From positions 1-64,000 of the forward strand of contig NZ_JBPOFB010000002.1 in assembly GCF_051251565.1 (NCBI RefSeq): 64,000 bases of DNA, read 5' to 3'. Made by a program: the position numbers and the translations under genes. Position 1 is the stretch's first letter; each line of letters begins with the position of its first letter. Under the pieces are notes generated by a model. The model was given only the letters and a program-made list of their open reading frames with translations. It made no database searches and was not told the DNA's origin. This document shows, in pieces, positions 1-7,813 of this stretch. This DNA is from Marivita sp051251565. GTDB lineage: Bacteria; Pseudomonadota; Alphaproteobacteria; Rhodobacterales; Rhodobacteraceae.

Positions 1-210
1 TGTGACGGTCTGGAAAAAGCCCATTGTTTCAACGGGTACACCGACCTGAGAGCGCTGAGGCGTGGTTCTGTGAACGGTGTGTCAGGTTTTTTTGGGGGGG
101 GCGCCGCTGACCTATGGAAGCGAGTCGGTAATGGCGACTTGGGAGGGTTGGTTTCGCGGCGGTTCAGACGCGATTGGCTGCGTTCGGAATTCGAACGGGC
201 AAAAATATAG
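1..210 (+). CDS. Possible 3' end of a truncated plus-strand gene
   Basis: Reading frame 1 is open from the first base to a TAG at 208-210, giving about 69 codons without a start inside the window. The tail is basic and ends RRFRRDWLRSEFERAKI. The stop lies on the left arm of the terminator shared with icd, which suits a convergent gene end. Against it, the third-position GC is lower than in neighbouring genes, and AGA/AGG codons occur. The frame also crosses a run of seven T and eight G (87-101), which would be prone to slippage. I do not recognise the family. Apart from this frame and the terminator, I see nothing in 1-258. Confidence 0.3.
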   Translation, partial: CDGLEKAHCFNGYTDLRALRRGSVNGVSGFFGGGAADLWKRVGNGDLGGLVSRRFRRDWLRSEFERAKI

Positions 211-233
211 GCCGGACAAAGCTGTCCGGCCTA
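201..233. terminator. Intrinsic terminator of icd, probably bidirectional
   Basis: A perfect 11-bp stem (208-218 with 223-233, core GGCCGGACA/TGTCCGGCC) closes an AAGC loop. On the minus strand it is followed by a short T-tract (complement of the A-rich bases 201-207). It lies 26 bases beyond the icd stop and fits Rho-independent termination of icd. A plus-strand transcript could also end here. Confidence 0.8.
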
Positions 234-258
234 CAGGTCTTTTGGATCGTCCCCAGCT

Positions 259-2466
259 TTAGCTAATGATCGCGTTCAACGTTGCAGAAGGGCGCATCAC
301 TTCTGCGGTTTTGGCGGGATCGGTGTGATAGTACCCGCCCAAATCCGCCGGATTGCCCTGTGCGGCGGCGAGTTCCGCAACAATCGCGGCTTCGTTGTCG
401 GCCAGGCCCTTGGCGATGGGTGCGAAATGTGCAGCCAAATCTGCATCGTCCGATTGTGCAGCCAAAGCTTCGGCCCAGTAGCGGGCGAACCAGTAATGGC
501 TGTCGCGGTTGTCCGGTTCTCCTACCTTGCGCGAGGGTGACCGGTTGTTGTCAAGAATGCCTTGGGTCGCGGCATCAACGGCTTTGCCCAACACGCGTGC
601 CTTTTCGTTGCCGCGTGCGTCCGCGAGGAACTGAAGGCTTTCGCCCAAGGCGCAGAATTCACCAAGGCTGTCCCAACGCAGGTGGTTCTGTTCGACCAGC
701 TGTTGAACGTGCTTGGGGGCAGACCCGCCCGCACCGGTTTCAAACAAGCCGCCGCCGTTCATCAGTTTGACGATGGACAGCATCTTGGCCGAGGTTGCGA
801 GTTCGAGGATCGGGAACAGGTCGGTGAGATAATCGCGCAGGACGTTGCCGGTGATGGCAATGGACGTGTTACCTGCGGTGATCGTCTCGAACGACGCGCG
901 GGTTGCTTCGCGTGGGGCCATGATCTTGAACCGGTCGGCCACGCCTTTTGCTGCAAGAAGGGGCGTGACGTATTCGATCAGTTCGGCGTCATGTGCGCGG
1001 TTCGCGTCGAGCCAGAAGATTGCTTCGCATCCTTCGGCCTTTTGACGGTCAATTGCCAGCTGAACCCAGTCTTCGATCGGGGCTTTGCGGGTCGAGGCAG
1101 ACCGCCAGATGTCACCGGCGTCAACGGCGTGTTCATGCAAAACCGTGCCATCGCCAAGGATCATCCTGACCGTACCGGCATGCGGAATCTCAAACGTGGT
1201 CGGATGCGATCCGTATTCTTCGGCCTTTTGCGCCATCAGGCCGATGTTTTGCACTGTACCGGCGGTGGCCGGGTTCATCTTGCCGGTCTCTTTGAAAAAC
1301 TTGATAGTTTCATCGTAAACCGGCGCATAGGAATTGTCGGGGATCACGCAATTGGCGTCATGTTCGGCGCCATCCGGGCCCCAGCCCTTGCCGCCTGCAC
1401 GGATCAGGGCAGGCATCGACGCATCGATGATAACGTCTGACGGGACATGCAGGTTGGTCAGGCCCTTGTCGCTGTCGACCATATACATCGGCGGTTGGTC
1501 TGCCATGGTGGCTTCGATTGCGGCTTTGATTTCGGCATTGCCATCGACACGGGCCAGCAGGTCGCCAAGGCCCGAGTTCGGGTTCACGCCGAGAGCCGTC
1601 ATTTCATCGCCGTATTTGTCGAACACTGGCTTGAGGAACGTCTTGACCGCGTGGCCAAAGATGATCGGGTCCGAGACCTTCATCATCGTGGCTTTCATGT
1701 GGATCGAAAACAGCGTGCCTTCTGCTTTGGTTTTTGCGATCTCGTCCTCAAGAAACGCGCCAAGCGCTTTGGCGGACATGAACGTGGCATCGACAACTGT
1801 GCCCGCGGGGTAGCTGAGGCCGTCTTTGAGGATTGTCTCGGACCCGTCATTGCCAACCAGCACAATCTTGGCCGTGGCTTCAGAGGGCAGTGTCGCAGAT
1901 TTCTCGTTCGAGAAGAAATCACCACCCGACATTGACGACACGCGGGTCTTGCTGTCGGCAGACCAGTCGCCCATCCGGTGTGGGTTGTTCTGGGCGTAGG
2001 ATTTGACGGCTTTGGCTGCACGACGGTCAGAGTTGCCTTCGCGCAGAACCGGGTTCACGGCAGAGCCTTTGATCGTGTCATACTTGGCGCGCACGGCTTT
2101 TTCCGTGTCCGTTGCCGGTGTTTCCGGGTAATCCGGGAGCGCGTAGCCTTGGCTTTGCAGTTCCTTGATCGCCGCGACAAGCTGAGGCACCGAGGCCGAG
2201 ATGTTGGGAAGCTTGATCACGTTCGCTTCTGGGGTTTTCACCAGCTGGCCCAATTCTGCCAGATCGTCAGACTGGCGCTGTGCGTCGGTCAGAACGTCAG
2301 GGAAGGTGGCAATGATGCGTCCTGCAAGGGAAATGTCCTTCGTTCCGACGCTGACACCAGCGGCGGTTGCGAATTTCTGGATGATTGGCAGAAACGACGC
2401 CGAGGCAAGTTCGGGTGCTTCGTCAACCTTGGTGTAGATGATGTCGGGGGTGGTGTTGTCAGCCAT
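259..2466 (-). CDS. icd: NADP-dependent isocitrate dehydrogenase, monomeric type
   Basis: This cytoplasmic TCA-cycle enzyme oxidatively decarboxylates isocitrate to 2-oxoglutarate with NADP (EC 1.1.1.42). At 735 residues it has the length of the monomeric IDH-II family, about twice that of the dimeric enzyme. Family blocks are clear throughout: the N-terminal PDIIYTKVDEAPELAS, the SNSDRRAA-like substrate block (here EGNSDRRAAKAVK), IHMKATMMKVSDPIIFGH, and a C-terminal DNRDSHYWFARYWAEAL. The ATG at 2466 has an AGGAAAGG ribosome site upstream. The gene appears monocistronic, with its own terminator at 201-233. NADPH made here could feed reductive steps encoded nearby, such as BhcD if that enzyme uses NADPH, but this is inference. 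Confidence 0.97.
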   Translation of the reverse strand: MADNTTPDIIYTKVDEAPELASASFLPIIQKFATAAGVSVGTKDISLAGRIIATFPDVLTDAQRQSDDLAELGQLVKTPEANVIKLPNISASVPQLVAAIKELQSQGYALPDYPETPATDTEKAVRAKYDTIKGSAVNPVLREGNSDRRAAKAVKSYAQNNPHRMGDWSADSKTRVSSMSGGDFFSNEKSATLPSEATAKIVLVGNDGSETILKDGLSYPAGTVVDATFMSAKALGAFLEDEIAKTKAEGTLFSIHMKATMMKVSDPIIFGHAVKTFLKPVFDKYGDEMTALGVNPNSGLGDLLARVDGNAEIKAAIEATMADQPPMYMVDSDKGLTNLHVPSDVIIDASMPALIRAGGKGWGPDGAEHDANCVIPDNSYAPVYDETIKFFKETGKMNPATAGTVQNIGLMAQKAEEYGSHPTTFEIPHAGTVRMILGDGTVLHEHAVDAGDIWRSASTRKAPIEDWVQLAIDRQKAEGCEAIFWLDANRAHDAELIEYVTPLLAAKGVADRFKIMAPREATRASFETITAGNTSIAITGNVLRDYLTDLFPILELATSAKMLSIVKLMNGGGLFETGAGGSAPKHVQQLVEQNHLRWDSLGEFCALGESLQFLADARGNEKARVLGKAVDAATQGILDNNRSPSRKVGEPDNRDSHYWFARYWAEALAAQSDDADLAAHFAPIAKGLADNEAAIVAELAAAQGNPADLGGYYHTDPAKTAEVMRPSATLNAIIS

Positions 2467-2558
2467 GGGTCACGCCTTTCCTGATTTGTCCATGCCATAG
2501 GCCAAAGCAGGTGAGTCGTAAACAGCATACAGTGGTATACATTGCCGCAATCAGCGGA

Positions 2559-3296
2559 TCAGGTCGAAATGAATTCAACACCGTCCGGTGCGATCAAAGC
2601 AGCCGTAAGCTGGCCGGTCGCATAGGCACCTGTATCGATAGAGATGCGACCGTCCCGCATTTTTGGGCCATCGACAATCGTGTGGCCATGCACGATCCAG
2701 AAACCGTCGCTGCGCGGGGTGGTGCGGAAATCGGGATGGCCCCAGATAAACGTGTCGGGGTCATGATGTTCCAACGGTGTATTGGGGTCTGCCCCGGCGT
2801 GCACAACAGCCACATTGCCGGACCATGCAATGCATTCAAGGCCTGCAAGCCAGGTCACCATGTCGGTGTCCATCGCTTCGAACAGATCGTCACGGGCGCG
2901 GATCAATGTCTCAGGCCCAGCCGCTTCGGTGACACCGGCGATGCCAAAGCTGGCGAGGGTCTGCAAGCCACCATTGCGCATCCACCGCCGCCCTTGGGTG
3001 TCCGGGTCGCGCAGGAAGTTGAGCATGAGCTGTTCGTGATTGCCCATCAGTGCGGTCACTTGCGGATGCAGTCTCACAAAGTCCAGCACCTCTTTGCTGT
3101 GATCGCCGCGGTCGATCAGGTCACCGACGCAAATGATGCTGGCATCTCTTGGCAAAGCGTCGACGAGCATCGTCAGTAGATCGATCCGTCCATGCACATC
3201 ACCGATCACACAAAATGGCGATGCCGGATTCACCGGATCGAATTGCATCTTCGGTTCAGGTTTTGTGCGCTTGCCGAAAAGAGTAGAGAACATCAT
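2559..3296 (-). CDS. Calcineurin-like metallophosphoesterase (Ser/Thr phosphatase / ApaH-like)
   Basis: The protein has 245 residues and the complete PPP-family dimetal signature: GDVHGR (about residue 32), GDLIDRGD (about 58) and GNHEQ (about 85), followed by conserved histidines near the C-terminus (HAGAD and HGHT). It should hydrolyse phosphate monoesters or dinucleotide polyphosphates using two metal ions in the cytoplasm. Small bacterial PPP proteins of this size include PrpA/PrpB-type protein phosphatases and ApaH relatives, and the sequence alone does not separate them. Two adjacent ATG codons (3296 and 3293) can serve as the start, with no strong ribosome site. The gene is divergent from the epimerase at 3473. 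Confidence 0.88.
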   Translation of the reverse strand: MMFSTLFGKRTKPEPKMQFDPVNPASPFCVIGDVHGRIDLLTMLVDALPRDASIICVGDLIDRGDHSKEVLDFVRLHPQVTALMGNHEQLMLNFLRDPDTQGRRWMRNGGLQTLASFGIAGVTEAAGPETLIRARDDLFEAMDTDMVTWLAGLECIAWSGNVAVVHAGADPNTPLEHHDPDTFIWGHPDFRTTPRSDGFWIVHGHTIVDGPKMRDGRISIDTGAYATGQLTAALIAPDGVEFIST

Positions 3297-3472
3297 TTGG
3301 TCTTTTTGTTGGACGTTGGGCTTGTGCCAGTTTTTTGGTCGGCGCTACAGGGGAATATGGGTGTCCAATCGACATTAGTAAGCCCTTTCTGCGCGTCTCG
3401 GAGTGGTCGCGGCGTCACGATCATGTTAGGCGCTGATGCGATTGACGTGGTTGGCATGGGTGAACGGACCTG

Positions 3473-4477
3473 ATGAAGCGTGTCCTTGTGACCGGCACTG
3501 CCGGATTTATCGGCTTTTATCTTGCGCGGCTTTTGCTGGACGAAGGCTATGTCGTCCACGGCTATGACGCGATCACGGACTATTATGACGTGACGCTGAA
3601 AGAGCGGCGCAACCAGATGCTTTTGCAGGCGCAGGGCTACAGCTTTACCCATGCGACGTTGGAAGAGGATGGCACGTTTGAACGGGTGGCGGCGGATTTT
3701 GCGCCGGACATTATTGTCCATCTCGCGGGACAGGCGGGCGTGCGCTATTCGCTGGAAAACCCGCGCGCCTATCTGAACAGCAACATTGTCGGCACGTTCA
3801 ACGTGATGGAGGCCGCGCGGCAGTTGGAGGTCGAGCATCTGTTGATGGCGTCAACATCGTCAGTCTATGGCGCGAACGAAGAGATGCCGTTCAAAGAGAC
3901 TGACAAGGCCGACACGCAGCTGACCTTTTATGCGGCGACAAAGAAGGCCAATGAAAGCATGGCCCATTCCTATGCACATTTGTGGAAAATTCCGACAACG
4001 ATGTTCCGCTTTTTCACGGTCTATGGTCCATGGGGCCGCCCGGATATGGCACCTTACAAGTTCACCAAGGGTATCCTTAACGGTACGCCAATTGACATTT
4101 ATAATCATGGCGATATGTACCGCGACTTTACCTATGTCGAAGACCTTGTGCGCGCGATCCGGTTGCTGATCGACGCGGTGCCGGGCGGACCAGAGAGCGC
4201 AGTTGACGGGGACACGCTTAGCCCCGCAGCACCTTACCGGATCGTGAATATCGGCAATTCGGACAAAGTGCGGTTGATGGATTTCATTGAGGCGATTGAA
4301 GCGGCCACCGGCGCACGCGCCAAGCGCAACTACATGGATATGCAAAAGGGCGATGTGTTTGCCACCTGGGCCGATGCCAGTCTGTTGCACAGGCTGACAG
4401 GTTATACCCCGCAGACCAATGTACGCGATGGAATGGCCAAGTTTGTTGCGTGGTACCGCGACTATTACCGCGTCTGA
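3473..4477 (+). CDS. NAD-dependent epimerase, UDP-glucuronate 4-epimerase type
   Basis: An extended short-chain dehydrogenase of 334 residues. The N-terminal GTAGFIG binds NAD. The segment DAITDYYDVTLKERR after the first Rossmann half is characteristic of UDP-glucuronate 4-epimerases. The catalytic triad is visible as S-S-V-Y (about residue 127) with FYAATKKANE (Tyr and Lys of YxxxK). It should interconvert UDP-glucuronate and UDP-galacturonate for capsule, exopolysaccharide or LPS. No sugar genes adjoin it; the small polysaccharide locus at 42548-47420 is far away. The start ATG at 3473 begins exactly at the Rossmann strand MKRVLVTG. Confidence 0.9.
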   Translation: MKRVLVTGTAGFIGFYLARLLLDEGYVVHGYDAITDYYDVTLKERRNQMLLQAQGYSFTHATLEEDGTFERVAADFAPDIIVHLAGQAGVRYSLENPRAYLNSNIVGTFNVMEAARQLEVEHLLMASTSSVYGANEEMPFKETDKADTQLTFYAATKKANESMAHSYAHLWKIPTTMFRFFTVYGPWGRPDMAPYKFTKGILNGTPIDIYNHGDMYRDFTYVEDLVRAIRLLIDAVPGGPESAVDGDTLSPAAPYRIVNIGNSDKVRLMDFIEAIEAATGARAKRNYMDMQKGDVFATWADASLLHRLTGYTPQTNVRDGMAKFVAWYRDYYRV

Positions 4478-4607
4478 CATTGATCGGTTGGGCAAGACAA
4501 TCGAGCGGGATTTTCAAAGAAACCCGAAAAGTCTTGATTGACGAAAGGTATGGTCGCTTTGGTGCGTGGGCGCGATACTAAGACATCCTCACAAAAGGCT
4601 AGCGCGC

Positions 4608-5435
4608 ATGACCACGTCTTATTTCGCCCCCAAAGGCGGGCATCCCGGCCAAGATCAGCTTTTGACAGACCGCGCGATGTTCACCGAAGCCTATGCGGTG
4701 ATCCCCAAAGGCACGATGCGCGATATCACGACCAGCTTTCTGCCGTTCTGGGACAAGACCCGCCTTTGGGTGATCGCGCGCCCGTTATCTGGCTTTGCAG
4801 AGACATTCTCGCATTATATCATGGAGGTCAGCCCCGGCGGTGGATCGGACCGTACCGAGACAGACCCCGAGGCCGAGGGCGTGCTGTTCGTGGTAGAAGG
4901 GTCTTTGAGCCTGACCGTTGACGGTAAGACCCACGAGATGACTGCGGGCGGCTATGCGTACCTGCCGCCGCAATCAGGCTGGACCCTGCGGAACACGGGC
5001 TCTGCGCCGGTGTGTTTCCACTGGCTGCGCAAGGCGTATCAGGCCGTTGACGGGCTGGACGCCCCCGAGGTGATTGTGACCAACGAGGCGCAGGTTGCGC
5101 CTACGCCTATGCCGGGCACTGACGGGAAATGGGCGACCACGCGTTTTGTTGATCCGACTGACATGCGCCACGACATGCATGTGACTGTTGTGACCTTTGA
5201 ACCCGGCGCGGTGATCCCGTTTCTTGAAACCCATGTTATGGAGCATGGGCTTTACGTGTTGGAGGGCAAGGCGGCGTATCGGCTGAACCAAGACTGGGTC
5301 GAGGTTGAGGCGGGCGATTACATGTGGCTGCGCGCGTTTTGCCCGCAGGCGTGTTACGCTGGCGGGCCGGGGCGGTTCCGATATCTGCTTTATAAAGATG
5401 TGAATCGGCACATGCCTTTGAAACTGGGTCGTTGA
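4608..5435 (+). CDS. allE: (S)-ureidoglycine aminohydrolase
   Basis: A bicupin enzyme of 275 residues that releases ammonia from (S)-ureidoglycine to give (S)-ureidoglycolate, using Mn2+ (EC 3.5.3.26). The C-terminal cupin carries the metal set expected for this family: Glu207 and His209 (LETH), His213 (MEHGLYVLEG) and Gln247. The N-terminal cupin (about 70-135) lacks an obvious metal set. I chose ATG 4608 over the longer frame because homologues begin near SYFAPKGG and an AAAGG motif precedes it. The gene lies directly upstream of the bhc operon and belongs functionally with the purine genes at 10185-16880. Its product goes to ureidoglycolate lyase, which yields glyoxylate. Confidence 0.92.
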   Translation: MTTSYFAPKGGHPGQDQLLTDRAMFTEAYAVIPKGTMRDITTSFLPFWDKTRLWVIARPLSGFAETFSHYIMEVSPGGGSDRTETDPEAEGVLFVVEGSLSLTVDGKTHEMTAGGYAYLPPQSGWTLRNTGSAPVCFHWLRKAYQAVDGLDAPEVIVTNEAQVAPTPMPGTDGKWATTRFVDPTDMRHDMHVTVVTFEPGAVIPFLETHVMEHGLYVLEGKAAYRLNQDWVEVEAGDYMWLRAFCPQACYAGGPGRFRYLLYKDVNRHMPLKLGR

Positions 5436-5465
5436 GGCGCAGTTACGGTCCTGTTTTACAGCACT

Positions 5466-5560
5466 CGAAATTTATTGAAAAATACTTTCATTGCGTGAAA
5501 AATATAAACACTTGTTTTAATGAGAAATTCCTTAATTTCAAAAAATGAAAAATAATTTCG
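5466..5560. promoter_or_regulatory. Helically phased half-site array upstream of bhcA (candidate operator)
   Basis: This AT-rich stretch carries pentamers CGAAA (5466), TGAAA (5476), TTTCA (5486), TGAAA (5496), TTTCA (5536), TGAAA (5546) and TTTCG (5556). All begin at positions sharing the same last digit, so the pitch is exactly 10 bp. Two copies of the palindrome TTTCA-N5-TGAAA (5486-5500 and 5536-5550) lie 50 bp apart, on the same DNA face. A further inverted repeat GAAATT-CCTT-AATTTC spans 5524-5539. In Paracoccus the bhc genes are controlled by the IclR-type regulator BhcR, so an IclR-type operator is the leading reading, but that is inference. The rest of the gap 5436-5622 holds only the bhcA ribosome site. 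Confidence 0.6.
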
Positions 5561-5622
5561 AAAAAATTGCGGAGGCTGGTGATTAGCCTGTAATCTGTCC
5601 TCACATGCGGAGGAGCATTGCC

Positions 5623-6816
5623 ATGAGTTTTCAAAACCCAGTTTTCATTCCGGGCCCCACCAACATCCCGGAATCTCTGCGCAAGGCGTGCGATATGCCG
5701 ACAATCGACCATCGGTCGCCCTTGTTCGGTCAGATCCTGCACCCGGCGCGTAAGGCCGTTCAGACCATCCTGAAAAGCACCAGCGCGGAAGTGTTCATTT
5801 TTCCAGCGTCCGGCACGGGTGGCTGGGAAACGGCGCTGACCAACACGCTGAGCGCTGGTGACAGCGTTCTTGTTGCGCGCAATGGCATGTTCTCGCATCG
5901 TTGGATTGATATGTGCCAGCGCTTTGGTCTGGACGTACAGATCGTGGATGTCCCGTGGGGGCAGGGTATCCCGGCGGATCGCTATGAAGAGATCCTCACC
6001 GCGGACACCAGCCACACAATCAAAGCGGTTCTGGCGACCCACAACGAAACCGCCACGGGTGTGAAATCTGACATTGCCGCCGTGCGTCGCGCGATGGATG
6101 CGGCCGGGCATCCAGCGCTGTTGTTCGTGGATGGTGTGTCGTCTATCGCGTCGATGGATTTTCGGTTCGATGACTGGAAGATCGACGTTGCGGTCACCGG
6201 ATCGCAAAAGGGGTTCATGCTGCCTGCGGGGCTTGCCATTGTTGGCTTCAGCCAAAAGGCAATGGCCGCGACGGAAACGGCTGGGTTGCATCGCACCTTC
6301 TTTGATGTGCGCGACATGATGAAGGGCTACGCCAACAACGCCTATCCCTACACGCCTGCGGTTGGTCTGATGAATGGCCTGAACGAAGCGTGTCGGATGC
6401 TGATGGATGAGGGCATCGAAAATGTCTTTGCCCGCCACACCCGGATTGCCGACGGCGTGCGCGCTGCGGTGCGCGCCTGGGGGCTTGATCTGTGTGCAGT
6501 CAGCCCAGACGTGTATTCCGATACGGTCAGTGCGATCCGCACTCCCGCCGGTTTCAACGCGACGGATATCGTGACTCATGCCGCCAGCACGTATGGTGTG
6601 GCCTTTGGTGTGGGTCTGGGCGAAGTCGCCGGCAAGGTGTTCCGCATTGGCCACCTTGGCAGCCTGACCGATGTGATGGCGCTTTCGGGGATTGCCACAG
6701 CCGAGATGTGTATGGTGGACCTTGGGCTGGATATCACGCTTGGGTCCGGTGTTGCGGCGGCGCAGGATGTCTATCGCCATGGAGTGCAGATCGAACAGAA
6801 GGTTGCGGCGCAATGA
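5623..6816 (+). CDS. bhcA: L-aspartate:glyoxylate aminotransferase BhcA
   Basis: A fold-type I PLP enzyme of 397 residues in the serine-glyoxylate aminotransferase family. In the beta-hydroxyaspartate cycle it makes glycine from glyoxylate with L-aspartate as amino donor, giving oxaloacetate. PLP contacts are visible: SGTGGWE (about 63-69), Asp170 in FVDGVSS, and Schiff-base Lys196 in TGSQKGFMLP. The ATG at 5623 follows GCGGAGGAGC. An in-frame ATG at 5605 lies upstream of that ribosome site, so it is not the start. The stop overlaps the bhcB start (ATGA). Identity rests on the bhcABCD order and on family blocks such as PGPTNIPE and NGMFSHRWIDMCQR. The ureidoglycine-glyoxylate aminotransferase PucG is the nearest alternative. 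Confidence 0.95.
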   Translation: MSFQNPVFIPGPTNIPESLRKACDMPTIDHRSPLFGQILHPARKAVQTILKSTSAEVFIFPASGTGGWETALTNTLSAGDSVLVARNGMFSHRWIDMCQRFGLDVQIVDVPWGQGIPADRYEEILTADTSHTIKAVLATHNETATGVKSDIAAVRRAMDAAGHPALLFVDGVSSIASMDFRFDDWKIDVAVTGSQKGFMLPAGLAIVGFSQKAMAATETAGLHRTFFDVRDMMKGYANNAYPYTPAVGLMNGLNEACRMLMDEGIENVFARHTRIADGVRAAVRAWGLDLCAVSPDVYSDTVSAIRTPAGFNATDIVTHAASTYGVAFGVGLGEVAGKVFRIGHLGSLTDVMALSGIATAEMCMVDLGLDITLGSGVAAAQDVYRHGVQIEQKVAAQ

Positions 6817-7781
6817 AGGATTTGGGCCTGATTATTCCAACCTATGAGGACATGCTTGCCGCGCATGAGCGGATCAAGCCCCATATCCGGCGCACGCCGG
6901 TGATGCAGTCGGATTACCTCAATGATCTGACTGGGGCGCAGCTTTTCTTCAAATGCGAAAACTTTCAGGAACCCGGTGCCTTCAAGGTGCGGGGTGGATC
7001 AAATGCTGTGTTTGGGCTGAGTGATGAAGAGGCCAAGCGCGGGGTGTGTACCCATTCTTCGGGCAATCACGCGCTTTGTCTGTCCTATGCAGCTGGGCGT
7101 CGGGGCATTCCGTGTAATGTGGTGATGCCGCGCACGGCCCCACAAGCCAAGAAAGATGCGGTGCGCCGCTATGGTGGCACGATCACCGAGTGTGAGCCGT
7201 CCACCACATCGCGCGAGGCGGTCTTTGCCGAGGTGCAGGCCAGAACCGGGGGCGAGTTCGTGCACCCCTATAACGATCCGCGGGTGATCGCGGGGCAAGG
7301 GACCTGTTCCAAAGAGTTTATGGAGCAGACAGACGGGCTTGATCTGATGGTGGCACCCATTGGCGGTGGCGGCATGATCTCGGGCACCTGCCTGACGCTG
7401 TCAACGCTGGCCCCCGAGGTGCAGATCATCGCGGCGGAACCAGAACAGGCGGACGACGCGTATCGCAGTTTCAAGGCTGGACACATCATTGCAGATGACG
7501 CGCCCGAGACGATTGCCGATGGTCTCAAGGTGCCTCTCAAAGACTTGACATGGCATTTTGTGTCGAACCATGTGTCGGACATTCTGACCGCGTCCGAGCA
7601 GGAAATCATCGACGCGATGAAGATCACCTGGAAATATCTGCGCATCGTGATGGAGCCATCCTGCGCCGTACCGCTAGCGGTGATCCTCAAGAACAAAGAG
7701 CGGTTCGCCGGCAAGCGTGTCGGCGTGATTGTGACCGGTGGCAACGTGGATTTGGACAAATTGCCGTGGATGGTGGGCTGA
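6813..7781 (+). CDS. bhcB: erythro-beta-hydroxyaspartate dehydratase BhcB
   Basis: A fold-type II PLP enzyme of 322 residues in the threonine/serine dehydratase family. It eliminates water from (2R,3S)-beta-hydroxyaspartate to give iminosuccinate. The PLP lysine is Lys58 in EPGAFKVRG, the phosphate-binding glycine loop is GGGGMISG (about 184), and SSGNHA follows the usual dehydratase pattern. The regulatory ACT domain of biosynthetic threonine deaminases is absent. The start codon overlaps the bhcA stop by 4 nt, so the two are translationally coupled. The reading frame runs open further upstream over bhcA, but the ATG at 6813 gives the family N-terminus. Confidence 0.94.
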   Translation: MKDLGLIIPTYEDMLAAHERIKPHIRRTPVMQSDYLNDLTGAQLFFKCENFQEPGAFKVRGGSNAVFGLSDEEAKRGVCTHSSGNHALCLSYAAGRRGIPCNVVMPRTAPQAKKDAVRRYGGTITECEPSTTSREAVFAEVQARTGGEFVHPYNDPRVIAGQGTCSKEFMEQTDGLDLMVAPIGGGGMISGTCLTLSTLAPEVQIIAAEPEQADDAYRSFKAGHIIADDAPETIADGLKVPLKDLTWHFVSNHVSDILTASEQEIIDAMKITWKYLRIVMEPSCAVPLAVILKNKERFAGKRVGVIVTGGNVDLDKLPWMVG

Positions 7782-7813
7782 TCAGCCCACGCCACGCCAA
7801 AGGGAGAGTGACA

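Noticed and set aside
81..112. T7-G8 run flanked by GTCAG/CTGAC
   Set aside because: Only a 5-bp stem around the homopolymers; not enough to call a terminator.
562..1440. 292-codon plus-strand ORF
   Set aside because: It is antisense to icd and arises from GC-biased codon use; its product shows no family pattern.
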